DNA of 64,000 bases from Cantharellus purpuraceus (GCA_025174535.1 JALBUN010000009.1:620001-684000); one strand, 5' to 3'; positions 21,624-34,213 are shown, numbered from the stretch's first letter. Program-made: numbers and translations. The notes: generated by a model from the letters alone, not told the origin.

Positions 21624-24600
21624 TCACGACTGTGGGCTCTGGGATATTACCCCAGTCACAGTCTGTCGTCGCCTTTCTGGATGATGATAATACGTGCGAT
21701 GTCTCCCTCCGCCACTCCGCTCCACTCCTGAGGCCGTATTCGTACTCGCCGGCTGGTCACCATCAACCACCTCTTCATGCTGCATCGTCTCGTGCGAAGT
21801 CCCTCCCTCCGAGTCACTGTCTTCATTTTGCAAAATCCATTCACCGTCTTCAGGAAGCGTAATCACACCCGTTGCATGATCAAAGCTAAGACGGTGACCG
21901 AGTGGCTGAGGTTGTGATAGGGAATGGCGCGCAAGGGGACGTGCGCCGGTGGATCGATCCTCGGGATCAGAATCTCGGTCGCGCCACGGATTCGACACAT
22001 TTGATATATTGTCAAGCGAACGTGAGCGTGGTGGCGCTGACTCTGTGGGTAGGGTTGATGACAATTGGGTTGCAGCGGACGGATCTGAACTACTCCATTG
22101 ATCTCCCGGCACGCCAGTTTGATTCTTGCTTACGAGATCACGAACGTCTCTACGTGCCACGCTATACCGCTTGCGTAACGTTAGCACCACAGCTTGGTCC
22201 CCACGTCGACCAGATCCGTCTTGATCCACACTGTTTGCTAACGATTGACCCTTCTTGATGGGTAGCCATGGTTGGGGAAGAACACCTGTGAGAGCTGGAT
22301 GACCATAGCGTCGCTTGCCAGTGCTGAAAGCACAAATGAGTGGATAGCTAGATATAGGATAGCAATACACACTTTAATACCCCTGGATACCATCCATGCA
22401 TTGGAGGTTGAGACTAGTACATAATCTATCAAAATTTGTTGGTACACGGGTTGATGGTCTCACATAATCGGTTCTGTCATCCTCAGGAGCAACATATAAA
22501 GTTTCATCATTTTGGGCATATCTTCTGCGACTGAGGTTACTAGAGGGACTTAGTCAGCGATCTACAATGCCATAATGTGTATGCACTATACGAACCTTTG
22601 AGACGAGGTGACAGGATGCCCAGCTCGAAGCCTCACAACATCCTCTGTGTCCTCTCCACGCTGTACCTCATACACGGAACTCAGGCTGACGAAAGAGGAT
22701 AGTGGCTGGAAAGTGCGATCCATTGTCCATCCCCAGTACAATGTGAATGCGATGAGCGGTGTCATGAGAGATGATAAGATATATGACTTGTTCAGAGTAA
22801 AGATGCCAGTCATGAAGACCTGAAAAATCATTATTCCCCAGAGAAGGCGATGGCACGTGATTGGCCATGCTTGGCCGTGCGATTCATAGGGCCTGTAGAA
22901 CACTGAAGACAACTGAACAGGGACCGAATAGGCGGAAGTGCAAGGCAAGCGTACCAAAAAGAAGCTTGTATTTATAAACGACATAAGCAATGCCGAAATA
23001 TGCTGCACCGAAGAATACGATGAGAGGCTGAATGACACTATAGACAAGGGTGATCACGAAAATGAGGATTGCTTGTGGATAGACAGTGCCATAATTGACC
23101 ATCGGCGGCGCATTTAGTTCCGCAAAGTCTAACAAACCATGAGTAAGGTACCATAAAACTGAGAGGTTAAAAACTAACCCCGCGGAGTACGTGTAATGAT
23201 TGCACGATAGAACATGCGCGGAATGATGACCCCCAGGTTGAGAAGTTGCAGTGGCATGACGCCAAAGGCCTGAAGAATGACATAGCTACGCGCTGGTGAG
23301 ATTTCACTCTAATGGCCGAAATACGAGGCTTTACCTGAGGAAGAAATGGCGCGCCTTTCCCTGTTGCAGAGCCATAGCAAGGCGCTCTGGAACCTTGCCA
23401 GGCGAATTGGCAAGCTCGCGAACAAGCTGCCAATAGGTGCTCGCTAACAAAAATATAAACACGACATTAACCAGAAGAAACAAGAAATATCTAGATGAAA
23501 TGTCAAATCAGAATGATTTCAAACAGGAGTCTCACACGCACTTTCGAAGGAGCGAGTATTCAATCCAGCTGCGGGCGCGATATCCTTGCTGATAAGTGAG
23601 AACTGTACATGCCGTCATCACTATTAGCTCAGATAAATCCAAGCTGTCACATACATTCCAGCATAAAAGGCAAAAGTGCATTCAAGCCACTCATGGCAAC
23701 ACTTGGCAATGAATTTTGCACGATTGCTTTGAGCTGATCACTTGAATCAATGAGCCGGCCTAACCATGGGGCCACTTTCTTGATCTCTTTGTAACTGAGT
23801 AGACTAGCCAGCGCTGTGATGGGAAAAACCCAGAAGAAGAAAAGCAAGCCCATGACGCCAAGGACAAAGAGCTCGCGTACGCGCAGCGAGGTTAGTGAAT
23901 GAGCCATATTAGCCCAGACGATGTCGCGAGGTTCGGGCGCCAAATATGTGATGGTCTGGGAGTGATACGGAGCATGTACGACTTGTGCGGCAACCTGTGC
24001 GCTCGACATTTTCTCGAATGTCACAAATGCTACTCTGGTCGGTTTGAACTTGGACCGCCTCCTTTTCTGTACCATTTCGTCCAATTTCTGAAATTCGGAT
24101 TGAAGGTACTCGATGGCATCAACTCTCTTGAAGGAAAACCAGTGCGGTCGGAGCGTCGGTCGGCTCCTATGAGGCACGATGAGACGATTAGGCTGGCTTT
24201 CGCCGCCATCTCCAGCATCAATGAGAAGTCCATTGGCATTGTCGGATCGTACGTTCAAGCTTGGGTCGTAGTTCACTACAGAACTTGGATTTCCAACATA
24301 CTTGACCCACGCATGTTCGAGCTTTAACAACGCCCGAGTGCGCTTGTCCAAAAGTTCCTCGAGACTGCCAGGTTGGCGTACCACGCTGACGCTTTCGACG
24401 CTAAGCCCCATGTTTTCAAAATATTCAGCAAGCGGGCGCTCGCCCACGAGATGGTTTGGCAGGTCAGTGATCATGACGGTTCGGGCAGCGATTGAGTGTA
24501 CAAGCTCCAAAGAAAAGAGTTGCCGCGCTTGTATGAACCTTGTATAATTTTTGTGGATGAACCGCAGCGCGAGAAGAGTGAATACGTAGGTGAAGAGTAG

Positions 24601-25345
24601 ATGAACTGCAAGGTACGAGTTGGCCTCGCTGATCAGATCCAGCCAGTCCTGCGATGGATTGGCGGGAGGCGCAAATTTCCAATCATCATCTGGATCTGGG
24701 TCTTGGTCCTCAATGGCACCAATATTGTTCTGTGAAAGACGGATACATCGTACGTTGAATAAACGACGGGTGGAGCGTGCACTCACTCTGACATTAACAG
24801 GCATAAGGACCACCAGTGCGAGAACGGAGCAAACAGAAAAGAGATAAAATGACATCTTGAAGAAATTGAGTAACTGTAAAAAGATAAACCTTGGAAACAA
24901 TTGCAAGGTGCAAGGTAGGCTCACGCACCACAGCTGCATCAAGGCCGACTATCTGCAAAATGGTAAACTCTGATGTGCGAATAGTTGGGAGTATCCATCC
25001 AAAGAAGGCCTGGCGAGCATGCGCCTCGTGTGGCGAGAAGTCTGCATTGTCTTTAATACCCAGCGCGACTAAGAGCTAGCGACGCCCACCTTTTAGCTTT
25101 GTCCGCGGAGCGAACATGACTTGCCATTGAGTTCTGCAGTACGAAAAGATTAGGAACGACAATACACCTAGCGTTCCTGATAAGACAAGCTGGGTGGTGA
25201 ACCATGGTCCCTCGAATGTCACTGTGTAATAGTGAGTGCCATACCAAGAACGAATGTTTGAGTGTCACGCACTCGTCGGAGGAGAGCCTGGCGGCGCACC
25301 ACCTTCCCAGCCAGGCTCACTGTCGTTGAAGGATGCAGGCATCAT
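21624..25345 (-). CDS. CSC1/OSCA/TMEM63-like ion channel (RSN1/PHM7 family)
   Basis: This is a multi-exon gene, start ATGATG at 25345-25340 and stop at 21624. Exon 1 is short, then a 51-bp intron (GTGCGT...ACAG). The N-terminal domain has membrane segments (LVLSGTLGVLSFLIFSY, SVLALVVLMPVNV). The cytosolic part has YLQSEFQKLDEMVQKRRRS and the family motif APEPRDIVWANM. The channel core follows: RELFVLGVMGLLFFFWVFPI, YWQLVRELANSPGK, ILIFVITLVYSVIQPLIVFF, FGIAYVVYKYK. A hydrophilic serine-rich tail ends the protein. Family members are stress-gated or calcium-permeable cation channels of plasma or internal membranes; which paralogue (Csc1, Rsn1, Phm7) cannot be decided here. About ten introns are inferred; not every junction was checked. 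Confidence 0.85.
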
Positions 25346-25435
25346 AGACAGTGGTAGATGTCTTTGCCCTTGACCTAAGCGACGCAAAGTCGGAGTTGAA
25401 ACTACATACTTTCAACTTATCGTCACTTACTGTAA

Positions 25436-26681
25436 ATGGTATGTAAATTCAGTGTTTATTCCGCTGCTATGTACTGTGCATGACTGATAGCCCGCGGTAC
25501 CTATAGGACGTCGAACCTTTGCAAGACACAGTTCCTCCACGACACCAGGTGGAATCAGATGAAAGCGACGAGGACGCATATCCTTTACCAAGTGTCAAGA
25601 GATCCGTCCCGAAATCAGTCCCAGAGGTTGTAGTTCACTGGAAGGGCCCTCAAGACAGTCGGAAATCTCTATTAGTAGCTTTGAATGAAAGTGGACGACA
25701 GTGGACGAGAGGCATTATTAACCAGGACGAAATCAAAGGAGAAGTGGTAGTAGACGGCGTGAAAGTGAAGAGCAATTTCTTATAATTTCACTTGATTTGC
25801 ACTTACAAATACCTGTCCCAAGATCGCATCCATTTTCACCCCATCTTTTGCAGAAGTTGTTCTCCTCTACATCAGTATTCGGTTACCAATGTATACAATG
25901 CACGCTGTCGCTTCGACGATCATTTCTGCCATACGACCAACCAAGTAGGTGATCCATACACATCTGCCTTTTCAGAAACTCTGCTTCAAATTCTTCTTCC
26001 CCAACTGGCCGAGATATATGCCTAGTTTTAATGAATCCTTGAAGTATACTGGGTCACAAGGATTTATTAAAACTGTATATTTTCTTGAGTCATAGACATG
26101 CATGGCAACCATTTGGGGAAACGATGTGAAGCAGAGTTTCTATCACCAGTGCAGATGACATTTAGCTTTGTTTGTCAGCGTTGTGATAATTGATGCCTAT
26201 CCGACACCTTCATACATCTCTCCCTCCTCTTCCCCACTCCAACCTCCTATAAGATATCTCTGCACTCGGGCGGCATCTAAAGACGTATGTATATCGATGC
26301 ATCCTCGCACATGCCTAGCTTATGACCAAAATAAAGTTCCCACCTGAAGATGCCAAACCCTTCCAGCCCCCCAATCTCGTACAATCGCTTGCTGCTTCTT
26401 TTCTTACTATCCTCGAGTCCTCGACACACGCTACACCTGCAACGCTCTTACTTCTTCCTTTGTCCCACATTCCACCCCCAGCACCCTCACAGATGGAGGG
26501 TAGCTCTGGTCCGGAGCTGCGAGAAGAATGGGAACCATCGACTCTTGCAAAACTTCATAGATTGGTATGCTCTGTCGTAGGAGTAGACTCACCATGGCCT
26601 GCTCAACATCTTTCCCACCCATTAATTCGAGTCAAGGCTTCGCGAAGAGGAGATATTGGTGAAGGGGGGATGTATATCTGA
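25436..26681 (+). CDS. PSMG1/PAC1-like proteasome assembly chaperone (probable)
   Basis: I infer five exons: 25436-25438 (ATG only), 25507-25758, 25823-25944, 26179-26284 and 26337-26681. Phases add up to 275 residues. Exon 2 begins DVEPLQDTVPPRH; exons 3-4 give EVVLLYISIRLPMYT and VVIIDAYPTPSYI; exon 5 has FQPPNLVQSLAASFLTIL. The pattern of a strand, a YPTP motif and a PPNLV helix resembles proteasome assembly chaperone 1 (human 288 residues), which guides alpha-ring assembly of the 20S core. The match is from memory of the family and not certain. The donor ending exon 2 could be 6 bp further right. It is divergent from the CSC1-like gene, with 90 bp between start codons. Confidence 0.6.
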
Positions 26682-27458
26682 GCAAAGCTATTCAATCATT
26701 TGGCATTTAACACGCTCGTAGCTCTGCTGTTTCCTATCGTGCTCGCGTTATCAACATGTTAACCAACTGTCAGCCGACAAGATATAGAAAGATATGCGGT
26801 CTGATTTATGAACCCAGCCTGCAGAGCGGTGTCTACTGGCAGGAAGCAGCGTTCGAGTGCATGTATTCTGCTGTTACGTAACCAATAGTGCTGCTTTACA
26901 CCGGTTGTCCTTTTTCAATTCATGGGAGGTCATGATCATATGAATGGTCAGTCGGTCTTTAGACAAGCTCTTTCTAAGCCTCGTCCAGCTCTTTCGACCC
27001 GAAACCATCCTTCTGCCCGATAACCTCAATACAGCTGAACACGACACACCCTCGAGCATACCCCAGTCTTGCACATTGAGGGGAGGGGCCGGAGGCCCTT
27101 TATGGAAGTTCTTGCAAGCCGACTTGAATCATATTTATCACGGTAAACACTACTAGTTTGATATAATTGTGGAGTGGACACCAATCCAGTCCGAGCCTGG
27201 TGTCCAGCGCTAGTTGTTACACATACGCACATGATTGGCCCGCCGCGTTCCAGGCGACACCCTATTTGTACTCACGATGCCGCGGTGTGCTTTTTAATCA
27301 TGTTTTGATTTCATATACACTTGGCGTGTGACAAAGCAACTTTGCATGACAAAACGGTTACTGGCTGCCACAAGAAAGTATGGTATTTCTCATCTACTTA
27401 CTAATAGACAGGATATATAAATCAGCCGGTTGATCAAGAAAGTCTGCTCTGAACAAGA
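26682..27458. other. Intergenic, no gene recognised
   Basis: This is the 3' flank of the chaperone-like gene and the promoter region of the GST gene. A TATA-like ggatatataaatc lies about 40-50 bp upstream of the GST start codon. No other supported feature was found. Confidence 0.6.
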
Positions 27459-28396
27459 ATGGCCCACCAAGTTACGCTGTTTGCGCACGCTTCTACCCCC
27501 AACCCCCTTAAGGTTTCAGTATTTCTCGATGAGCTTAAAGTCGACTATGGTATCGTGGATAAAGTGAGCAAGACCATCCCCATTGAAAGAGGGGGATGTG
27601 CACTGACTACTACAGGTGTTTGGCGATGGCCCTTCAGGAGTCAAGAACCCCGAGTTTTTGAAAATTAACCCGTATGTATCTAGTCGCTCCGAAAAGAGAC
27701 AATCCGCTGAAGAGCACGGCCGGTGACAGGAATGGTCGCATACCTGCCATCATCGATCACACCAGCAACGACAAGATCGTGTGGGAGTCTGGGGCGATCC
27801 TTCTCTACCTGGCGGAGCGATTCAACAAGACTGACGAATACGTCGGCAAAGACCTCAATGAGCGGTCACAGGTCTTGGAATGGCTATTTTACCAGGTGAC
27901 TTGCATTCTCGTATCTGCCCTTGTAGATCCAAGCCAAGTGTTTTTAGGTCTCCGGACTTGGACCAAGTCAGGGGCAAGTGAACTGGTTCCTCCATTTCCA
28001 TAGCGTGAAGGACCTGCATCCTTCCGTCCTCGAACGGTACCAGAACGAAAGCTACAGGATTTATGGAATCCTTGAGAAACGTTTGGAGCAGGAGGGTGAC
28101 TGGCTCGTCCTAAAGCGCTTGACCATCGCCGGTATGCAGATATGAACCAGCTCTTTGCCTCGCACTGACCTTTCTTCTCGCAAATTGGTAGACATTGCAT
28201 TCTTCCCCTGTACGTGTCGTGTCTATCTATATTCAACGTTGGACTAACGGATGCGTGTGTAGGGATCAATATTCATAAATTTGCCCAATTGGATTTATCC
28301 AAATTCCCCAGGGTTCTGGCGTATTTCAACAGAATAAAGGCCCTTCCTAGTGTCCAAAAGGCGTATGCAACTATTCCCGGAGCAACGTTGAATTAA
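27459..28396 (+). CDS. Glutathione S-transferase (Ure2p-like/fungal)
   Basis: The start is at 27459 (MAHQVTLFAHASTPNP). Introns are inferred after GIVDK, after LKINP, after EWLFYQ, after LTIA and after FFP. Spliced, the protein has the thioredoxin-like N-terminal domain (NPLKVSVFLDEL, NPNGRIPAIID, VWESGAILLYLAERF; the ESGAI loop binds the gamma-glutamyl part of glutathione) and an all-helical C-terminal domain (SGLGPSQGQVNWF, YGILEKRLEQEGDWL, TIADIAFFPW, FPRVLAYFNRI). The GLGPSQGQ motif is typical of fungal Ure2p-like transferases. It conjugates glutathione to electrophiles in stress and detoxification. A decayed tandem copy follows at 28939-29791. Confidence 0.92.
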
Positions 28397-28938
28397 TCGA
28401 TTATAGGAAATGATTTGCTAGGAATGCTAATGCGCTCTGCTGTAAAGCTGTATACAGTGTGGCAGCCCTTGCGCCGAGATAAGCGTCCAGATAAATGAAA
28501 ATATGTGTACATTCGGCTTGGAAAGTTCAGCTGATGGCAACGTTGCGTGAGAAATCAGAAGCCCCGTATATATGTCTAGTCTGTCATCGGTGGGTATTGC
28601 ACAGGGGAGCAGTCAGGAACTTAAGGGGCAGGTGGCTATTCAAAGAAGAATACGGCGGAGACAAGGGAATTGGCATGATGAGCTTGAGATAGGGAGGCTG
28701 GTGCGGAGGGAAGCCGTGTCTCCAGAAGGGGAGATGTTGATGAACAGAATACTGGGCCGAACGTGTGCGACGACAGGCCCATATGTGGACTTGTCCATCA
28801 CGTAATCGACGCGTCATGTGTCCGACCACACGCGGGTTGCACGCGATTGGTCCACCCACAACTACTTGACGATGGTCCTTGTCATTCATCCACCCTTCAG
28901 TCTGCCTAAATGACTCATAACGTGGACTGAACAACACT
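28397..28938. other. Intergenic between GST gene and its decayed copy
   Basis: No recognisable coding sequence was seen. It separates the tandem GST copies; the 5' flank of the pseudogene does not visibly match that of the intact gene. Confidence 0.5.
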
Positions 28939-29791
28939 GTTTGCACATGGCGTTATGCCCAACCCCTTGAAGAGCTCAAAGTAGACTATGTCCCATGGAA
29001 ACAGTGGGAAAGACCATTCAAAGAATTTTATATACATTATTGTTGCAGGAATTTGGCGATGGTCCTCCAGGGATAAAATCCCCGAGGTTTCAAGTCTCTT
29101 TGTAAGACAGAACGACTCGCTGCAGGACGCAATCAACCGTCATCAGAAAATGCTCACCTACCTGCCATCACCGAGTACACCAACAACGACAAAATTGTGT
29201 GAGAGTCTGGGGCGATCCTCCTCTACCTAGCTGAACGGTTCAACAAGTTGTGAGCGGGCGCAGGTTTGGGAATGGCTGTTTTTCCAGGTGAGCTGCTTTC
29301 TCGTATGTACGTGCCTTTGTAGATCCAAACCAAGTGTAATTGTAGTTTTCTGCACTTGGACCAAGCCAGCGATAGGTAGCCTGGTTCCTCTACTCTCACT
29401 CTGTAAAGGACCTGCACGTCGTCGAAGGATACCAGACTGAGTCGTACAGAATTTATGGAGTCTTTGAGAAGCGTCTGGAGCAGGAGGGCGACTGGCTTGC
29501 CTTAAAATGTGTTACAGTGCCGCTATACAGATACTGACCAGCCCTTCGCCTCGCACTGACTTTTTCTTTTCTCGCAAATTGGTAGACATTGCATTCTTCA
29601 CCTGTACGTGTCGTGTTGTCTGTATACTATATTCGATACTGAACGAACGGATGGCGTGTGTAGGGAATAACGTCCGTAATTTTGCCCAATTGGATTTATC
29701 CAAATTACAAGCATATTTGAATAACGGCCCTCCCTATTGTCCAAAACGCGTACGAACGCCTACCCGGGACCGCAATTTATTAGGAATTCAG
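28939..29791 (+). pseudogene. Decayed tandem copy of the GST gene
   Basis: Exons and introns of the neighbouring GST can be followed in the same order: FGDGPPGIKSP, AILLYLAERFNK, the intron with cttgtagatccaa, the helix YGVFEKRLEQEGDWL, the intron with cgcaaattggtagacattgc, and FAQLDLSKL. Lesions include loss of the start region, an in-frame TGA at 29200-29202 in place of the tryptophan codon of VWESG, indels around FNK, and a broken C-terminus. Even the intron sequences are conserved, so this is a segmental duplication and not a retrocopy. Confidence 0.88.
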
Positions 29792-30157
29792 AACGGTGCC
29801 AGGATCTAGTTTGCACCTTGCAAATACGTTCTGTCCCAAGTGAGCCTTATTGTTAGGTGGCCTGAGTTGGAGTTCAACCGTTCACCTTTTATGTGTTGTT
29901 ACCTGGTGCTTTTCACTCGCCCGTGTGTGAGTTGATTGCGTTGCTCGCGCATCACATTTTTCTGGCTCCCTACGTCTCTCATGTAGTCTGCGCCTTTGCC
30001 AAGTAGTTGCTGTAGATCGATCAGGATATCAGAGGTAATGTCCAGTAGAATCCTCATAATCATCATGAAACCTCCAGCCAAGAGTGGTTACCGCACGAAC
30101 GTCATCCAAATAATATACCGTACATACTGCTGTACTGGATTGCATTCTGCTCAAGCT

Positions 30158-31894
30158 CTACTCATCACTTGCATCGCTCACGTCTCCCCGGTCAAACCCC
30201 TCTACAACGAGATTTGCCCCTCCTTTTAAAGCCTGCACGTCGCCTACCTTGCGTCTGGGTAAACATGGGACCTCAGTTCTCGGATATGCCACCGCCAACT
30301 TGAATCCCCATTCGTGCGCATAATCGCGTGGCGCACTGGATTCTCTCGGCCCGTCCATATCATGATCTGGGTATAGCTGGCCATCCACAAACGTGTAGAG
30401 CACCTCGAGGTCGTCAGTCTCATTGAACCGCCTAATCGATCTTCGACCATCCGGGAGCCTCACGCCAATTCTCACACCATTTGAAGGCTCATCACCCAAC
30501 TGGCTTTGCGCCCATCTCCGCCACTTTTTCTTCTTCTCTTCTTGCTCCTTCTTTTCGAGCTCGGACCGCTGCGCCGCCTCCTCTCGCGCAACGCGCTCGG
30601 CCTCCTCGGCGCGACGCCGCAGGATGCGCTCCGCATCTGCACGCTCTGACGCATGGAATGCGTTGTCCTGTTCTAACCGTAAGAGCCGATCAGTTTCTCT
30701 TGCGCGAGACTGCGCCTGCAGACGGGAGAGAAAAGGTGACATGCGCGGAAGGATGGTTTCAGTGATATGTGTGACAAGTGTCTCAGCAGTACAACTTGAA
30801 TGTCGGGAGAGGATCGCTAGAGAGGGATTGGACGTCGAAGAGGACGAGGGCCGAACGCGCGGCTGGAGGGAGATGAAAGCAACGAAGGGGAAAGTGGTTG
30901 CCGTGAGTTTCATTGATGCTACCATTAAAAGTTTGTAAACAGCTGCGTAAGAAAACCAACAAGACCAACCTTGATATGCTTCACTCTCTCTAATATCGCC
31001 TGCCCAAACAATGAACTCATTTTCAGTGAGCATGCGCACCAACTCTGGATCAGTCAATACACTCCTTCTAAACTCAGGTGTGTCGTCATGCTCATCACTT
31101 AGTAGAACAACACAAAGAACCCGCGCTTCACGTTTTGCAGCATCTAGAGCACTCTCGTAGCTCCCCAGCCAAAAGTCTGGTAATAGTTTCCTTCCTGGAT
31201 CAAAAAGGACATCTTTTCCGGCAGAAACACTTGATGGTCCTGGTTCATCTTCGCGGCGTGATGCACGCGCACGACTTATGGTCATTGCACCTGTCTCGTC
31301 TTCGAGCTCGCGTACGAATCGGTCAGCAACGCTAGCGGGGTCATTGGGGAGGTGAGCACGTGCATGTGAGGAGCGACCAATGAGGGCGGAGAGGTTGAGG
31401 GTGATGTTAGTAGAGCTGAGGCGTGGAAACGGGATGCGGAGGATGCGGAATATAAAATGAAAAAGGTGAGATAGGACATTGAAAGAGAGCGAGAGGGGGA
31501 AGGTGACGAGGGACACGAGGTTTAACCCTATTCGAGTGATGGAGATCTGCGCGTAAATCTCAGTAAAATCCAATCGATACTCTGTACTGAATAAATGTAC
31601 AAACATGTGTCCGGTTGGGTGCTGGTAAACCCTGCGTGGAATCGTCAATCTGCATTGGTTCTACTCTTGGCCTGGTGGCATGGGTCTGTGAATCAAAGAT
31701 GGCCTCCGCAGCTCTCTGGAATAGTCAATGAGTTGGGAGCTGTACAGATCGATGACTGCACCAACCTGAACATCCCAGTTGACACTTGCCAAAATAGCGG
31801 CTTCACTCGAGATATCAGCTCCATTCGTGATAGCTTGCAGCTGGCCTAATGCCTCTCTCTGGGATACCGTCAAGTTATCCAAGTCGTCAGACAT
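30158..31894 (-). CDS. FAF2/UBXD8-like UAS-UBX protein
   Basis: The start is at 31894 (MSDDLDNLTVSQREALGQL), stop at 30158. In order: a UBA-like N-terminus, a hydrophobic hairpin (LVSLVTFPLSLSFNVL ... FIFRILRIPF), a UAS thioredoxin-like domain (LPDFWLGSYESALDAAKREA, ENEFIVWAGDI), a coiled coil (ERILRRRAEEAERVAREEAA) and a C-terminal UBX domain (NGVRIGVRLPDGRRSIRRF ... YPRTEVP). FAF2-type proteins sit in the ER and lipid-droplet membrane and recruit Cdc48/p97 for ER-associated degradation. One intron lies after ESEAYQ (about 30968-30910). The junction between the UBA exon and the hairpin exon near 31590-31670 was not resolved. Confidence 0.85.
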
Positions 31895-32389
31895 GACCAA
31901 AATGAACAGCCCAGGTAGCGAGGATGTGGTTGAACTTGTCACCCTAGCCTGGAGGTGTTTACCAAATGAGGTTGAGCGTGACGGGAATGACTAGCGTGAC
32001 GGGTGCTTAGGTGGAGCCTTTCTCAGACCCCAGTGCAGCTACTACAGTCGAGGACTATACACTACCATGATATTACAGAGTGCCGATGATTGCCATGCCG
32101 TCTGGCTCTTCAGGCTTGAGTTAAACATATGATTAAGCTCGCTTTCCAACGGTCGATGTATTCATGAAACGTCAAAACGGACTGCATAAGGTCACGGTAT
32201 TCAATCAAGCTCTCAGGCCAGAGCTTGCAAGCACATGCAAAGGTGATCTCCATCTCTAGATAAGGAACCACCTTATTGGCAGTGTATGCTAGGCACCCTC
32301 GGGTGAGATACCATCTGCAGATGTAGTATATCATAGCGTCAAAGGTGATGCTCCAACGTGTATGGTCTGGCAGACAGGGGTGCAATCCT

Positions 32390-33647
32390 TTAAACAATGG
32401 CGCAACCGTCTGGAACTTTGGGCATGCCATCCGGCCCAAGATCGAAGCCTGGAGGCATGGGACCCATAATTTCCGACGGTGGGGAGCCATATGACTGCAT
32501 CTAATTTGCAACGAGGACGTAAGAGAGTACAAGAGATGAGCATTGATACAACTTCTGCGAAGCACATTGAAAGATAAAAACGAAAGACACACCTCATTCA
32601 TCAGTCGCAGTATTTCCGTCGACTGTGCCGCATTATCGTCCGAATACGAAGGATCTTCAAAAATCCGTATGATTTGTGACACACACAGCTTTTGATCTGT
32701 AAACCTAGACAGTTCATCTTGTGGCAAGGTAGAGGCATTCTGAGCGAGGTATTCTGGATACTGGAAATAAAAGGATGCTTGTCAAGTCGCGATTGCACGC
32801 AACATAATATGATAGCAACCTTTGTGTCAAGCTCCTTAAGCGGTTCATACAGTATATCCTTCGACATTAGTTGCGTCATCACTGACTCGAGTAAGGAGCC
32901 GATGTTTTCTCCATTTTCACCACTTTCTTCGCTCAAGTTCAAGTCCCCTAGAGATGACAAGAGACCTTCAAGGCTATCTTTCCCCGTCTTCGAGTCTGCC
33001 TTGGGGAGTTGTCAAAGAAACCCATATCAAGATGATGTCAAAGTTTAGACGGCTTACCTTCAATGTGTCATCGCTGTCCTGCAACTTCTCCATCGCTTGT
33101 CGGATTGCCTTCTGAAATGGGTCTTCAGCCTCAGGCATCTTCTGCTTCTCATCTCCCGAAGGTTTTTTCTGTTCCGTGGTGTGAGCATCCTCCTCTGTAT
33201 CGTCTCTCCGCCCAAGCATTGTGCCTAACCCGTTCCCCTTCCCATCACCCTCCAGTTCTTGTATTATCATCTTGTTCCATGCCTCTCGAAATGCCGCATC
33301 CTGCGCCTGCGTATCTGGCTCTGATTGAGGTTCTGATCCTGATGGTCCACTCTCGCCACTCATGGCACGCAACATAGCCTCCATTTCGTCTGCCAGCTGC
33401 TTCGCAAAGTTGTCAGAGAGCACATCCTCACCCGGTGGGTTTGATGTGCTAGAGGGTAAATTGGCTGAAGACGAAGATGGAGGGGGAATGGTGGACTTGG
33501 TTTGAGGCGGGATCTCGGGCTTGGTAAACTGGTCGAGGACATCTTGGCGAGGAATTGTGAGTCAGTAATTAGACGTCTTGCTATTCTCTGCTGACCATCG
33601 AGATCGTCGAAGTCCTCCTCTCCCGTCTTTGCCGTACCGTTAGACAT
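32390..33647 (-). CDS. PEX19: Peroxisomal import chaperone Pex19
   Basis: The start is at 33647 (MSNGTAKTGEEDFDDLD), stop at 32390-32392. An intron follows the first acidic block, after which exon 2 reads VLDQFTKPEIPPQ. Family marks are the N-terminal FDDLDDVLDQF block (Pex3/Pex14 contact), the central helices (NFAKQLADEMEAMLRAM, DPFQKAIRQAMEKLQ, ESVMTQLMSKDILYEPLKEL) and the C-terminal block (PPGFDLGPDGMPKVPDG). The protein ends CAIV, a CaaX farnesylation box as in other Pex19 proteins. Pex19 is the cytosolic receptor and chaperone for peroxisomal membrane proteins. Four introns are inferred, one of them just before the last exon (MQSYGSPPSE). Confidence 0.93.
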
Positions 33648-34213
33648 GAAGTAATGGAGTGATCCTACAACCGGGTGACGGCAGCTCCCAGTACCGAGGC
33701 GCGGGGTTGGAAAAATATACCACTGTACTCAAGCAGCACTCTGCGGCACTGTGCTGTAATTTGTCAACCGCTGCGTCTCCAAAACTAGCAATTAGCACCA
33801 CAAGTATATAATATGCTTATCTATATAAATATACTCGGTGGTTCGGTGGGAACCTGACGTTGCAATATTTATGGTGACCCCAACTGACCAAGTCGACAAC
33901 TTGCACTCAGCACCAAGACGCGACTCGTGTGCCTACAATCGAAGGGTAGTGACTTTTGTCCAGCCCACTACTGCGTAAAGGCAATCGTATCTCACCCATT
34001 CGGAACAATCGCCATCACGCAAGACAGCGATGTAAATAGCGCGCAATACAATACAAAGCTTAACAAGCCAACATATGCTCTGAATATTTCTCTGCCGTGT
34101 CATCAAATTAATCTAGATATCTAGTTGTGTCAACTGCATCTTCTACACGGTTCTGAATGCGGGGGTCTTGCGATTCCAGCAGCGTACGCTAGATGGTAGC
34201 ATCTGCCAAAGCT
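33648..34213. other. Intergenic, no gene recognised
   Basis: This holds the upstream region of PEX19 and the 3' flank of the isomerase gene. No coding or RNA feature was recognised. Confidence 0.5.

Noticed and set aside
30423..31335. Plus-strand ORFs opposite the UBX gene
   Set aside because: They are shadows of the arginine/glutamate-rich coiled coil of the minus-strand gene, with no domain.
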